Part shown: one piece after another, positions 1-5,354 of the stretch | Layout of the letters: every line of letters starts with the position of its first letter | Numbering within the stretch: position 1 is the first letter of the stretch | Notes under the pieces: generated by a model | The model's input: only the letters and a program-made list of their open reading frames with translations | Databases searched by the model: none | Told to the model about the DNA's origin: nothing | Position numbers and translations under genes: made by a program | NCBI GenBank assembly: GCA_030638325.1 | Contig: DAOWEV010000110.1 | Location: forward strand, 1 to 5,354 | From: Bacteroidales bacterium | Lineage (GTDB): Bacteria; Bacteroidota; Bacteroidia; Bacteroidales; JAGOPY01 | Direction: 5' to 3' | Length of the DNA: 5,354 nt

Positions 1-16
1 GAAGATGGGAACAATG

Positions 17-79
17 AACTAACAACTGATAACTGATAACTGATAACTGACAACTGATAACTGATAACTGATAACTGAA
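17..79. repeat. AACTGAT heptanucleotide tandem array
   Basis: Eight uninterrupted 7-bp units lie at 24-79, preceded by a degenerate unit AACTAAC at 17-23. The order is three AACTGAT, one AACTGAC, three AACTGAT, one AACTGAA, so the array also reads as two 28-bp blocks (24-51 and 52-79) differing only at the last base. As 7 is not a multiple of 3 and the unit contains TGA and TAA, it closes all three + strand frames. The - strand has no stop and would read as a repeating ISYQLSV heptapeptide, a pattern that can give spurious proteins. It ends 7 nt before the gmhA ATG and so supplies most of its leader. The unit has no self-complementarity, so no hairpin is expected. Confidence 0.95.
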
Positions 80-86
80 GCAAAGT

Positions 87-659
87 ATGAGAATTAAGGA
101 AGCAATAAATGATTCTATTGAATTAAAACAACAACTGCTGCAGGATGACAGGCTTATTAAAGTGGTGGAAGATGTCATTAATGAGTGTGTGAATGCATTC
201 AGAAACGGTAATAAAATACTATTTTGCGGAAATGGCGGGAGTGCCGCGGATGCCCAGCACCTGGCAGCCGAATTATCAGGGAGGTTTTACTATGACCGGG
301 ATCCGCTGCCGGCTGAAGCCCTGCATGTCAACACCTCTTTCCTGACAGCGGTAGCCAATGATTATTCATACGATGAAGTGTTTTCCAGGATGGTGAAGGG
401 TATGGGCCGAAAGGGAGATATATTGATCGGGTTGTCAACATCAGGTAATTCTGCCAATATTGTAAAAGCCTTTGAAACAGCTTTGAAGAAGGAGATGAAG
501 ACCATCGGGCTGACTGGCGAGACCGGGGGTAAGATGGCAGCGCTTTGTTGCTACCTTATCAACGTGCCTTCTACGGATACGCCACGTATCCAGGAAGCAC
601 ACATCATGATTGGCCACGTTATTTGCGAATTGATAGAATCAACACTATTCCCGGGATGA
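87..659 (+). CDS. gmhA: D-sedoheptulose-7-phosphate isomerase (phosphoheptose isomerase)
   Basis: This cytoplasmic SIS-domain enzyme converts sedoheptulose 7-phosphate to D-glycero-D-manno-heptose 7-phosphate, the first step of nucleotide-activated heptose synthesis. The 190-residue length matches the family (about 190). An N-terminal helix (1-40) precedes the SIS fold. The hallmark GNGGSAADAQHLAAELSGR spans residues 48-66, and a second phosphate-binding loop, STSGNS, is at 117-122. By hand alignment to E. coli GmhA, the zinc/catalytic residues are all present as H58, E62, Q169 and H177. The ATG at 87 gives the usual N-terminus. No clear Shine-Dalgarno is visible (the leader is GCAAAGT after the repeat), as is common in Bacteroidota. 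The stop TGA overlaps the next start in ATGA at 656-659, implying translational coupling. Function is firmly supported by motifs; only the downstream fate (GDP or ADP branch) is inferred from neighbours. Confidence 0.96.
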   Translation: MRIKEAINDSIELKQQLLQDDRLIKVVEDVINECVNAFRNGNKILFCGNGGSAADAQHLAAELSGRFYYDRDPLPAEALHVNTSFLTAVANDYSYDEVFSRMVKGMGRKGDILIGLSTSGNSANIVKAFETALKKEMKTIGLTGETGGKMAALCCYLINVPSTDTPRIQEAHIMIGHVICELIESTLFPG

Positions 660-1348
660 TCAGGGAAGCCATAGTCATCGCCGGCGGCAAGGGCACCCGC
701 CTGAAAGAGGTTGTAAACGATCTGCCAAAACCGATGGCGCCTGTCAACGGACGGCCTTTCCTTGAACACCAGATGGATTATTTCATAAAGTGGGGACTGG
801 AAAAAGTCGTGTTGGCTGTAGGATACCGTCATGAAGCGATCATGGCCCATTTCGGACAACAATATAAATCTCTTCAGATCAGCTATGCCATTGAAAAAGA
901 ACCACTCGGGACCGGTGGCGCTGTCAGGAACGCATTCCGGCTGATTGAAGGCCATGCGGCATTCGTTTTCAACGGGGACACTTATTATGATATAAACCTG
1001 CAACGCCTGCATGATTTCAGGTGGTCAAAGCAAACCGGCTTTTGCCTGGCCATGCGCAAAGAAAAAGATGCCAGCAGATATGGTACCCTTCAGATTGACC
1101 AGGATCACAGGATCACAGGATTTAATGAAAAAGGCAAAAATACGGGGGAAGGATTTATCAATGGGGGTGTTTATGTGATCGCTAAGAAATATTTTTGCAG
1201 CCTCAACCTGCCTGAAAAATTCTCTTTGGAAAGAGATTTCCTCGAAGCTTGCTACAAAACGGAGAAGATGTATGCCATGCGTTGCCAATCCTACTTCATT
1301 GATATTGGTATCCCGGAAGACTATGAAAAAGCACAGCATGAATTATAA
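656..1348 (+). CDS. hddC: Sugar-1-phosphate nucleotidyltransferase, probable D-glycero-alpha-D-manno-heptose-1-phosphate guanylyltransferase (HddC-like)
   Basis: A 230-residue nucleotidyltransferase expected to couple heptose 1-phosphate to a nucleotide, most likely GTP, releasing pyrophosphate. The Rossmann-type pyrophosphorylase signature GGKGTRL is at residues 10-16, followed by the sugar-nucleotide PKPMAPVNGRP segment (24-34). PLGTGGAV is at 83-90 and the metal-binding NGDT at 106-109 (D108). The product-site motif NGGVYV is at 169-174, and a C-terminal FIDIG at 214-218 holds a second likely metal ligand, D216. The ATG at 656 is chosen because it overlaps the gmhA stop and places the glycine loop at residue 10; the same frame extends upstream to 545 but only inside gmhA. 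The fold differs from the HxGH-type HldE/HldC enzymes, which favours the GDP-heptose route. Base specificity cannot be read from sequence, and a mannose-1-phosphate or glucose-1-phosphate enzyme is possible, but placement between gmhA and gmhB makes heptose by far the best guess. Confidence 0.85.
   Translation: MIREAIVIAGGKGTRLKEVVNDLPKPMAPVNGRPFLEHQMDYFIKWGLEKVVLAVGYRHEAIMAHFGQQYKSLQISYAIEKEPLGTGGAVRNAFRLIEGHAAFVFNGDTYYDINLQRLHDFRWSKQTGFCLAMRKEKDASRYGTLQIDQDHRITGFNEKGKNTGEGFINGGVYVIAKKYFCSLNLPEKFSLERDFLEACYKTEKMYAMRCQSYFIDIGIPEDYEKAQHEL
1101..1120 (+). repeat. Short 8-bp tandem repeat inside hddC
   Basis: AGGATCAC occurs twice in tandem (1101-1108, 1109-1116) plus four bases of a third copy. 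It lies in the nucleotidyltransferase around residues 149-155 (QDHRITG). The unit is not a multiple of three, so loss or gain of a copy would shift the frame. The encoded peptide fits the family pattern here, so the present state is in frame. With about 2.5 copies it is probably chance. Confidence 0.6.
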
Positions 1349-1895
1349 TTGTTTTTCTGTTGATAGCTCCTGGTCATTGTTTCTGGATCGCGACGGGGTT
1401 ATCAATAAAAGGATCATAGGTGGATATGTCACTACACGGGCGGAATTTGAGTTTCTCCCTGGTGTTTTGTCAGCCTTATCTTTACTGGGCAGGAAATTCG
1501 GCCATATTTTCATCGTGAGCAACCAGCAAGGCATTGGAAAGGGATTGATGACCGAAGAAGACCTGCAACATGTGCACCAAAAGATGCTCAAAGAGATAAA
1601 TAAGCATGACGGAAGGGTCGACAATATCTATTACAGCCCAAGCCTTGCATCAGACAATAATCCCATGCGTAAACCGGCGCCGGGAATGGCTTTCCTTGCC
1701 CGGGAACATTTTCCGGAAATCGACCTGAACCATGCGGTTATGGTCGGAGATTCCCTGACCGACATGGAATTTGGGAAAAACGCGGGCATGGTTACCGTCT
1801 TATTGGCTTCTGAAAAACCTGCCACACATGATCATTTGATCGATTTCATCTTTCCCGATCTGATTACCTTTGCACAAGAACTGCTTAAGAACTAA
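1338..1895 (+). CDS. gmhB: HAD-superfamily D-glycero-D-manno-heptose 1,7-bisphosphate 7-phosphatase, GmhB-like
   Basis: This cytoplasmic HAD phosphatase is expected to remove the C7 phosphate of heptose 1,7-bisphosphate, giving the heptose 1-phosphate used by the preceding nucleotidyltransferase. From the ATG at 1338 it has 185 residues, near the family's usual 180-190. HAD motif I is FLDRDGVIN (15-23; nucleophile D17, acid/base D19), motif II is S61 in VSNQQGIG, motif III is K112 in RKPAPGM, and motif IV is GDSLTD (137-142; D138, D142). The loop before K112, which in E. coli GmhB carries four zinc ligands (Cys/His), has no Cys or His here (residues 100-111). Start is uncertain: 1338 overlaps hddC by 11 nt and gives a normal N-terminus, while the ATG at 1323 would add five residues and has GGAAGA only 2 nt upstream. 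The related histidinol-phosphatase activity is unlikely given the neighbours. Confidence 0.9.
   Translation: MNYNCFSVDSSWSLFLDRDGVINKRIIGGYVTTRAEFEFLPGVLSALSLLGRKFGHIFIVSNQQGIGKGLMTEEDLQHVHQKMLKEINKHDGRVDNIYYSPSLASDNNPMRKPAPGMAFLAREHFPEIDLNHAVMVGDSLTDMEFGKNAGMVTVLLASEKPATHDHLIDFIFPDLITFAQELLKN
1865..1872 (+). promoter_or_regulatory. Candidate Bacteroidota -7 box upstream of the symporter
   Basis: TACCTTTG matches the Bacteroidota sigma-ABfr -7 consensus TAnnTTTG and sits 43 nt before the symporter GTG, inside the 3' end of gmhB. A TTTG lies upstream at 1835-1838, but its 26-nt spacer is longer than the usual 19-21. I found four TAnnTTTG matches on the + strand of the window, two of them deep inside genes, so a chance match is quite possible. 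Confidence 0.2.
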
Positions 1896-1915
1896 AATAA
1901 TTCAAAACTTTATCA

Positions 1916-3361
1916 GTGACCCCTCACTTAATACTTATAAGCTTCCTCATATACACTGCCTTGTTATTCACTGTTAGCTGGATCACCTCAAAGCGGTCCG
2001 ACAATGAGACTTTCTTTCTTGGCAACAGGCGGTCGCCCTGGCTTGTTGTAGCTTATGGAATGATCGGCGCTTCACTGTCAGGCGTTACATTTATATCCAT
2101 ACCCGGAGATGTTGGAAATACCAGCTTTTCCTATATGATGATCGTACTCGGTTATCTATTGGGTTATCTCGTGATCGCCAATGTATTGCTTCCGGTATAC
2201 TACAAACTGCAACTTACCTCAATCTATACATACCTGGATCAGCGATTCGGAGTAAGAGCCTATAAAACCGGCGCTGTCTATTTTTTAATTTCCAGGGTCA
2301 TCGGAGCCTCATTCCGAATGTTCCTGGTGGTTAATGTGTTACAGTTGTTTGTGTTTGATTCCTGGGGAGTTCCCTTCTGGTTCACCGTCTCCCTTTTTAT
2401 GTTGTTGATATGGTTGTATACTTTCAGGGCAGGGATCAGGACGATAGTCTGGACCGACACGCTCCAGACAACTTTTATGTTGGTGTCAGTGATCCTTACT
2501 ATATTTATAATTTCCTCAGAAATGAATATTTCGCTTGGTGGCTTAATTGACAAAGTGCAGGATAGTGAACTTTCACAGATGGTTTTTACCGGTTGGCAGG
2601 ACAGGCATTTCTTTCTGAAAGATTTTCTGGCCGGAATGTTTATTGCCATTGTTATGACAGGGCTTGACCAGGATATGATGCAGAAAAGCCTCAGTTGCAG
2701 GAATGTGAAAGAAGCTAAAAAGAATATATACTGGCTGGGAACAGCCCTGGTGCCGGTGAATCTTGTATTTCTTTTCCTGGGCGCAGTATTATTTATTTAT
2801 GCGGCAGATGCCGGACTTGCCATACCGGAAAGAACAGATGACCTGTTTCCAACAATTGCCCTGAAGTATCTCGGTCCATTTGCCGGCATCGTATTTATCA
2901 CGGGCCTGATATCGGCCGCTTATTCCAGCGCTGACAGTGCACTCACCGCGCTTACGACCTCCTTCACCATCGATATCCTTGGTATCCGCAGATCAGGCCA
3001 CTCTGATGAAAGAAAGAGCAGAAGGATCAGGTACATTGTTCATATTGGCGTATCATTACTGGTATTGCTCGTTATTATTGTTTTCCGGGCGATCCATGAT
3101 GAATCGGTTATCTCAAAATTGTTTACCATTGCAGGTTATACTTACGGCCCTTTGTTGGGATTGTTTGCTTTCGGGTTATTTACAAAGTATGAGGTGAAAG
3201 ATAAATGGGTACCTGTCGTTGCACTTATTTCACCTTTAATATGTTATGTATTAAGCGTTTACGATCAGGTGTTATTAAATGGTTATAATTTTGGTTTCGA
3301 ATTATTGATATTAAATGGTATTTTTACCTTTCTTGGATTGATGTTGATAAGAAAGAAATAA
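1916..3361 (+). CDS. Sodium:solute symporter (SSS family), substrate unknown
   Basis: An inner-membrane secondary transporter of 481 residues, predicted to use the sodium gradient to import a small solute. About 13 hydrophobic segments can be traced (roughly 4-23, 42-62, 73-95, 117-140, 153-170, 183-202, 237-257, 275-300, 320-350, 375-395, 403-425, 432-450, 458-478), the classic SSS (LeuT-fold) number. Family features are FFLGNRRSPW (33-42), GASLSG (51-56), RAGIRTIVWTDTLQ near 171-184, and SAAYSSADSALTAL (333-346). S337/S338 align by hand with the Na2-site S340/T341 of PutP. The PutP Asp55 position appears to be Ser53. GTG at 1916 is the only plausible start: an in-frame TAA lies at 1898-1900 and the next Met is about residue 49, inside the second membrane segment. 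It follows gmhB by 20 nt and precedes glnN by 20 nt, with no Shine-Dalgarno. The neighbours do not identify the substrate; sugars, sialic acid, amino acids and others are all possible in this family. Confidence 0.92.
   Translation: MTPHLILISFLIYTALLFTVSWITSKRSDNETFFLGNRRSPWLVVAYGMIGASLSGVTFISIPGDVGNTSFSYMMIVLGYLLGYLVIANVLLPVYYKLQLTSIYTYLDQRFGVRAYKTGAVYFLISRVIGASFRMFLVVNVLQLFVFDSWGVPFWFTVSLFMLLIWLYTFRAGIRTIVWTDTLQTTFMLVSVILTIFIISSEMNISLGGLIDKVQDSELSQMVFTGWQDRHFFLKDFLAGMFIAIVMTGLDQDMMQKSLSCRNVKEAKKNIYWLGTALVPVNLVFLFLGAVLFIYAADAGLAIPERTDDLFPTIALKYLGPFAGIVFITGLISAAYSSADSALTALTTSFTIDILGIRRSGHSDERKSRRIRYIVHIGVSLLVLLVIIVFRAIHDESVISKLFTIAGYTYGPLLGLFAFGLFTKYEVKDKWVPVVALISPLICYVLSVYDQVLLNGYNFGFELLILNGIFTFLGLMLIRKK
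3286..3293 (+). promoter_or_regulatory. Candidate Bacteroidota -7 box upstream of glnN
   Basis: TAATTTTG matches TAnnTTTG within an AT-rich trough at the 3' end of the symporter gene, and would start a transcript about 80 nt before the glnN ATG. The only upstream element is an imperfect TTTA at 3258-3261 with a 24-nt spacer, so the -33 region is poor. A separate promoter for glnN would make sense because nitrogen assimilation is unrelated to the upstream genes, but this is a single short motif. Confidence 0.22.
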
Positions 3362-3381
3362 GTCACAAACATTCGGATTAT

Positions 3382-5354
3382 ATGGAGAATTTCAGGTTTA
3401 AAGCTTTGGAACTTGCTTTATCAAGAAGAATTGATAATAAGTGTGAATTTGAGTCGCAGAAGATTTCGGATTATTTTGGTGAGATGACTTTCAACCGCAG
3501 TGTCATGCGCGAGTTTCTTACCGAGGAAGCCTTTCGGATGGTTATCAATGCCATTGAGAAAGGAGAGAAGATACAGCGGAAGATCGCCGACCAGGTGGCA
3601 TCCAGCCTGAAGGCATGGGCCACCGGTAAGGGAGCGACACACTATACGCACTGGTTCCATCCCCTGACAGGCGCCACAGCTGAAAAGCATGACGCATTTA
3701 TCATTCCTGTGAATAATGGTCAGGCTATTGAGAACTTCTCCGGAAACGAATTGGTGCAACAAGAACCGGATGCTTCCAGCTTTCCCAGCGGCGGTATCAG
3801 GAATACCTTTGAAGCACGTGGTTATACTGCCTGGGACCCTACATCCCCGGCATTCATCCTTGATAACACCCTGTGTATCCCAACCATTTTTGTGTCCTAT
3901 ACGGGTGAAGCGCTCGATTACAAGACCCCCCTGCTTCGGTCTTTGCACGCCGTGGATCGTGCTGCAGTAGACGTTTGCCGGTACTTCGATAAAGATGTGA
4001 ATAAGGTTTTTGCAATGCTCGGTTGGGAACAGGAATATTTCCTCGTGGATTCAGCTTTATTTTTAGCCCGCCCTGACCTGATACTAACGGGAAGAACAGT
4101 ATTCGGCCACGCTTCTGCCAAGGATCAGCAGCTTTCGGATCATTATTTCGGAAGCATACACGAAAGGGTGGCTGACTTTATGAAGGATTTGGAGTATCAG
4201 TCTCATAAACTTGGGATCCCCCTCAAAACACGCCACAACGAGGTGGCTCCAAACCAGTATGAATGTGCCCCGGTGTATGAAGAAGCCAACCTCGGTGTGG
4301 ATCACAACCAGCTCCTGATGCACTTGCTTAAAAAAGTAGCCAATCATCATGATTTTACAGTCCTGCTTCATGAAAAGCCCTTTGCAAAAGTGAATGGTTC
4401 GGGAAAACACAATAACTGGTCGTTGATGACCAATGCAGGCGTTAATTTGTTATCTCCCGGAAAGACATCAAAATCCAATTTAAGATTTATTATTTTCATA
4501 GTAAATATTTTAAAAGCTGTTCATAACAATGCAGACCTTTTAAGGGCTGGAATTGCTTCAGCAGGTAATGACCTGCGACTGGGCGCCCATGAAGCTCCCC
4601 CGGCTATCATGTCCGCATTTATCGGATCACATCTTACAAAAGTGCTGGATGACATTGAAAAAAAGGTTAAGCGCGGAAAGATCACGACAGACCTGGAAGA
4701 AGAACTCAACCTGAACATATCCAAGATCCCCGAGATACTGTTAGATAATACCGACCGCAACCGCACCTCTCCATTTGCTTTTACAGGTAACAAGTTTGAG
4801 TTCAGAGCCGTGGGTTCATCCGATACCTGTGCAAAGGCGATGGTCATTATCAATACAATAGTAGCCGGTCAGCTTAAACAATTCAAAACAGACGTGGACA
4901 ACCTGATCAGAAGAATGGTAAGAAAAGATGAGGCCATTTTTCAGGTGCTCAAAAAATATATTATAGAATCTAAAAACATCCGGTTTGAAGGCAATAGCTA
5001 TAGTGAAGCCTGGGTGGAGGAAGCTGCCAAAAGAGGCTTGTCAAATATTAAATCCACACCACAGGCATTGAAGAGCTATATAAGTGAAAAAACAGTGAGC
5101 TTGTATAATGATAACAATGTATTGACGGAGAGGGAACTGAAGGCAAGATATGAGATCAAGCTGGAGACTTATACCAAAAAACTCCAGATCGAATCTCGTG
5201 TTATCGGAGACCTCGCTAAAAACCACATAATCCCGATTGCCATACGATACCAGAATACCCTGATCGAAAATGCCATGGGTCTGAAAGAAGTACTGGATAC
5301 TAAATCTTATGTTAAGCTGTCAAAAGACCAGCTTCAAACCATTAAGGAGATCTC
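3382..5354 (+). CDS. glnN: Glutamine synthetase type III, 3'-truncated by window edge
   Basis: This cytoplasmic enzyme makes glutamine from glutamate and ammonia with ATP, the main ammonia-assimilating step in many Bacteroidota. The open frame runs off the window with 657 codons visible; GSIII proteins are usually about 700-730 residues, so some 50-70 are missing. GSIII features in order: KGATHYTHWFHPLTG (about 83-97), the metal-binding GWEQEYF (214-220; E216, E218), RHNEVAPNQYE (284-294), HEKPF then VNGSGKHNNWS (330-347), NDLRLGAHEAPP (396-407), and NRTSPFAFTG...KFEFRAVGSS (460-480). The charged C-terminal part (from about 490) is the long helical extension that sets GSIII apart from types I and II. 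No frameshift or in-frame stop was seen. The ATG at 3382 gives the usual N-terminal RFKAL segment; no Shine-Dalgarno precedes it. It may be transcribed with the symporter or from its own promoter in the AT-rich junction. Confidence 0.97.
   Translation, partial: MENFRFKALELALSRRIDNKCEFESQKISDYFGEMTFNRSVMREFLTEEAFRMVINAIEKGEKIQRKIADQVASSLKAWATGKGATHYTHWFHPLTGATAEKHDAFIIPVNNGQAIENFSGNELVQQEPDASSFPSGGIRNTFEARGYTAWDPTSPAFILDNTLCIPTIFVSYTGEALDYKTPLLRSLHAVDRAAVDVCRYFDKDVNKVFAMLGWEQEYFLVDSALFLARPDLILTGRTVFGHASAKDQQLSDHYFGSIHERVADFMKDLEYQSHKLGIPLKTRHNEVAPNQYECAPVYEEANLGVDHNQLLMHLLKKVANHHDFTVLLHEKPFAKVNGSGKHNNWSLMTNAGVNLLSPGKTSKSNLRFIIFIVNILKAVHNNADLLRAGIASAGNDLRLGAHEAPPAIMSAFIGSHLTKVLDDIEKKVKRGKITTDLEEELNLNISKIPEILLDNTDRNRTSPFAFTGNKFEFRAVGSSDTCAKAMVIINTIVAGQLKQFKTDVDNLIRRMVRKDEAIFQVLKKYIIESKNIRFEGNSYSEAWVEEAAKRGLSNIKSTPQALKSYISEKTVSLYNDNNVLTERELKARYEIKLETYTKKLQIESRVIGDLAKNHIIPIAIRYQNTLIENAMGLKEVLDTKSYVKLSKDQLQTIKEI

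Noticed and set aside
1..22. 3' end of an upstream gene, such as an hddA kinase
   Set aside because: Stops occur in all three frames (15-17, 20-22, 34-36), but the few residues visible are too short to assign to any family.
24..79. The repeat as a CRISPR array or as a coding heptapeptide repeat on the - strand
   Set aside because: The units are contiguous without spacers, and the stop-free - strand reading is an automatic result of the 7-bp unit and has no start or gene context.
545..655. 37-codon upstream extension of the hddC frame from an ATG at 545
   Set aside because: It lies wholly inside gmhA, does not resemble a nucleotidyltransferase N-terminus, and the ATG at 656 overlapping the gmhA stop gives the normal start.
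551..1012. 153-codon open frame on the - strand opposite gmhA/hddC
   Set aside because: It is antisense to two well-supported conserved genes and its translation shows no recognisable domain.
1190..1197. TATTTTTG match to the -7 promoter consensus inside hddC
   Set aside because: It lies within a translated gene, 126 nt before gmhB in an overlapping operon; likely a chance match.
1272..1322. Extended gmhB start at 1272
   Set aside because: The extra residues are an out-of-frame reading of the conserved hddC C-terminus and would put an unusual tail before HAD motif I.
1909..1917. TTATCAGT before the symporter start as an inverted stray copy of the AACTGAT repeat
   Set aside because: Only 8 bases match and there is no second unit, which is expected by chance.
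3804..3811. TACCTTTG match to the -7 promoter consensus inside glnN
   Set aside because: It is deep in the glnN coding region with no + strand gene starting downstream.
3421..3948. 175-codon open frame on the - strand opposite glnN
   Set aside because: The + strand encodes conserved GSIII sequence throughout; the antisense frame has no recognisable motif.

Overview
The window reads as a gene-dense piece of a Bacteroidota chromosome of moderate GC. The grounds are a type III (GlnN) glutamine synthetase of the Bacteroides kind, near-absence of Shine-Dalgarno sequences before the genes, a 7-bp AACTGAT tandem repeat of a sort I associate with this phylum, and the family resemblance of the heptose genes. 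All five genes lie on the + strand, tightly packed. No RNA gene, CRISPR array, insertion sequence or strong terminator was seen.

Layout. Bases 1-86 are non-coding and dominated by an AACTGAT array that stops 7 nt before the first start codon. Bases 87-1895 form a three-gene nucleotide-heptose cassette: gmhA (sedoheptulose-7-phosphate isomerase), an hddC-like sugar-1-phosphate nucleotidyltransferase, and a gmhB-like HAD phosphatase. They overlap by 4 and about 11 nt and are almost certainly co-transcribed. Bases 1916-3361 encode a 13-segment sodium:solute symporter that starts with GTG. From 3382 to the window edge runs glnN, cut off at the 3' end with 657 codons visible. Both gaps flanking the symporter are exactly 20 nt.

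How they work together. Sedoheptulose 7-phosphate is isomerised by GmhA, phosphorylated at C1 by a kinase not in the window, dephosphorylated at C7 by GmhB, and activated by the nucleotidyltransferase. Because that last enzyme has the GGxGTRL Rossmann fold of HddC and not the HxGH fold of the HldE/HldC cytidylyltransferase-like enzymes, the most likely product is GDP-D-glycero-alpha-D-manno-heptose, for surface glycan, capsule or S-layer glycoprotein. The missing partner would be an HddA-type GHMP kinase, probably just upstream. The symporter and glutamine synthetase are functionally separate, and each may have its own weak promoter.

Nothing here is clearly a new system. The points most worth a second look are the ordered heptanucleotide array used as the gmhA leader, a GmhB that lacks the usual zinc-binding cysteine loop, and an AT-rich trough at the symporter/glnN junction.
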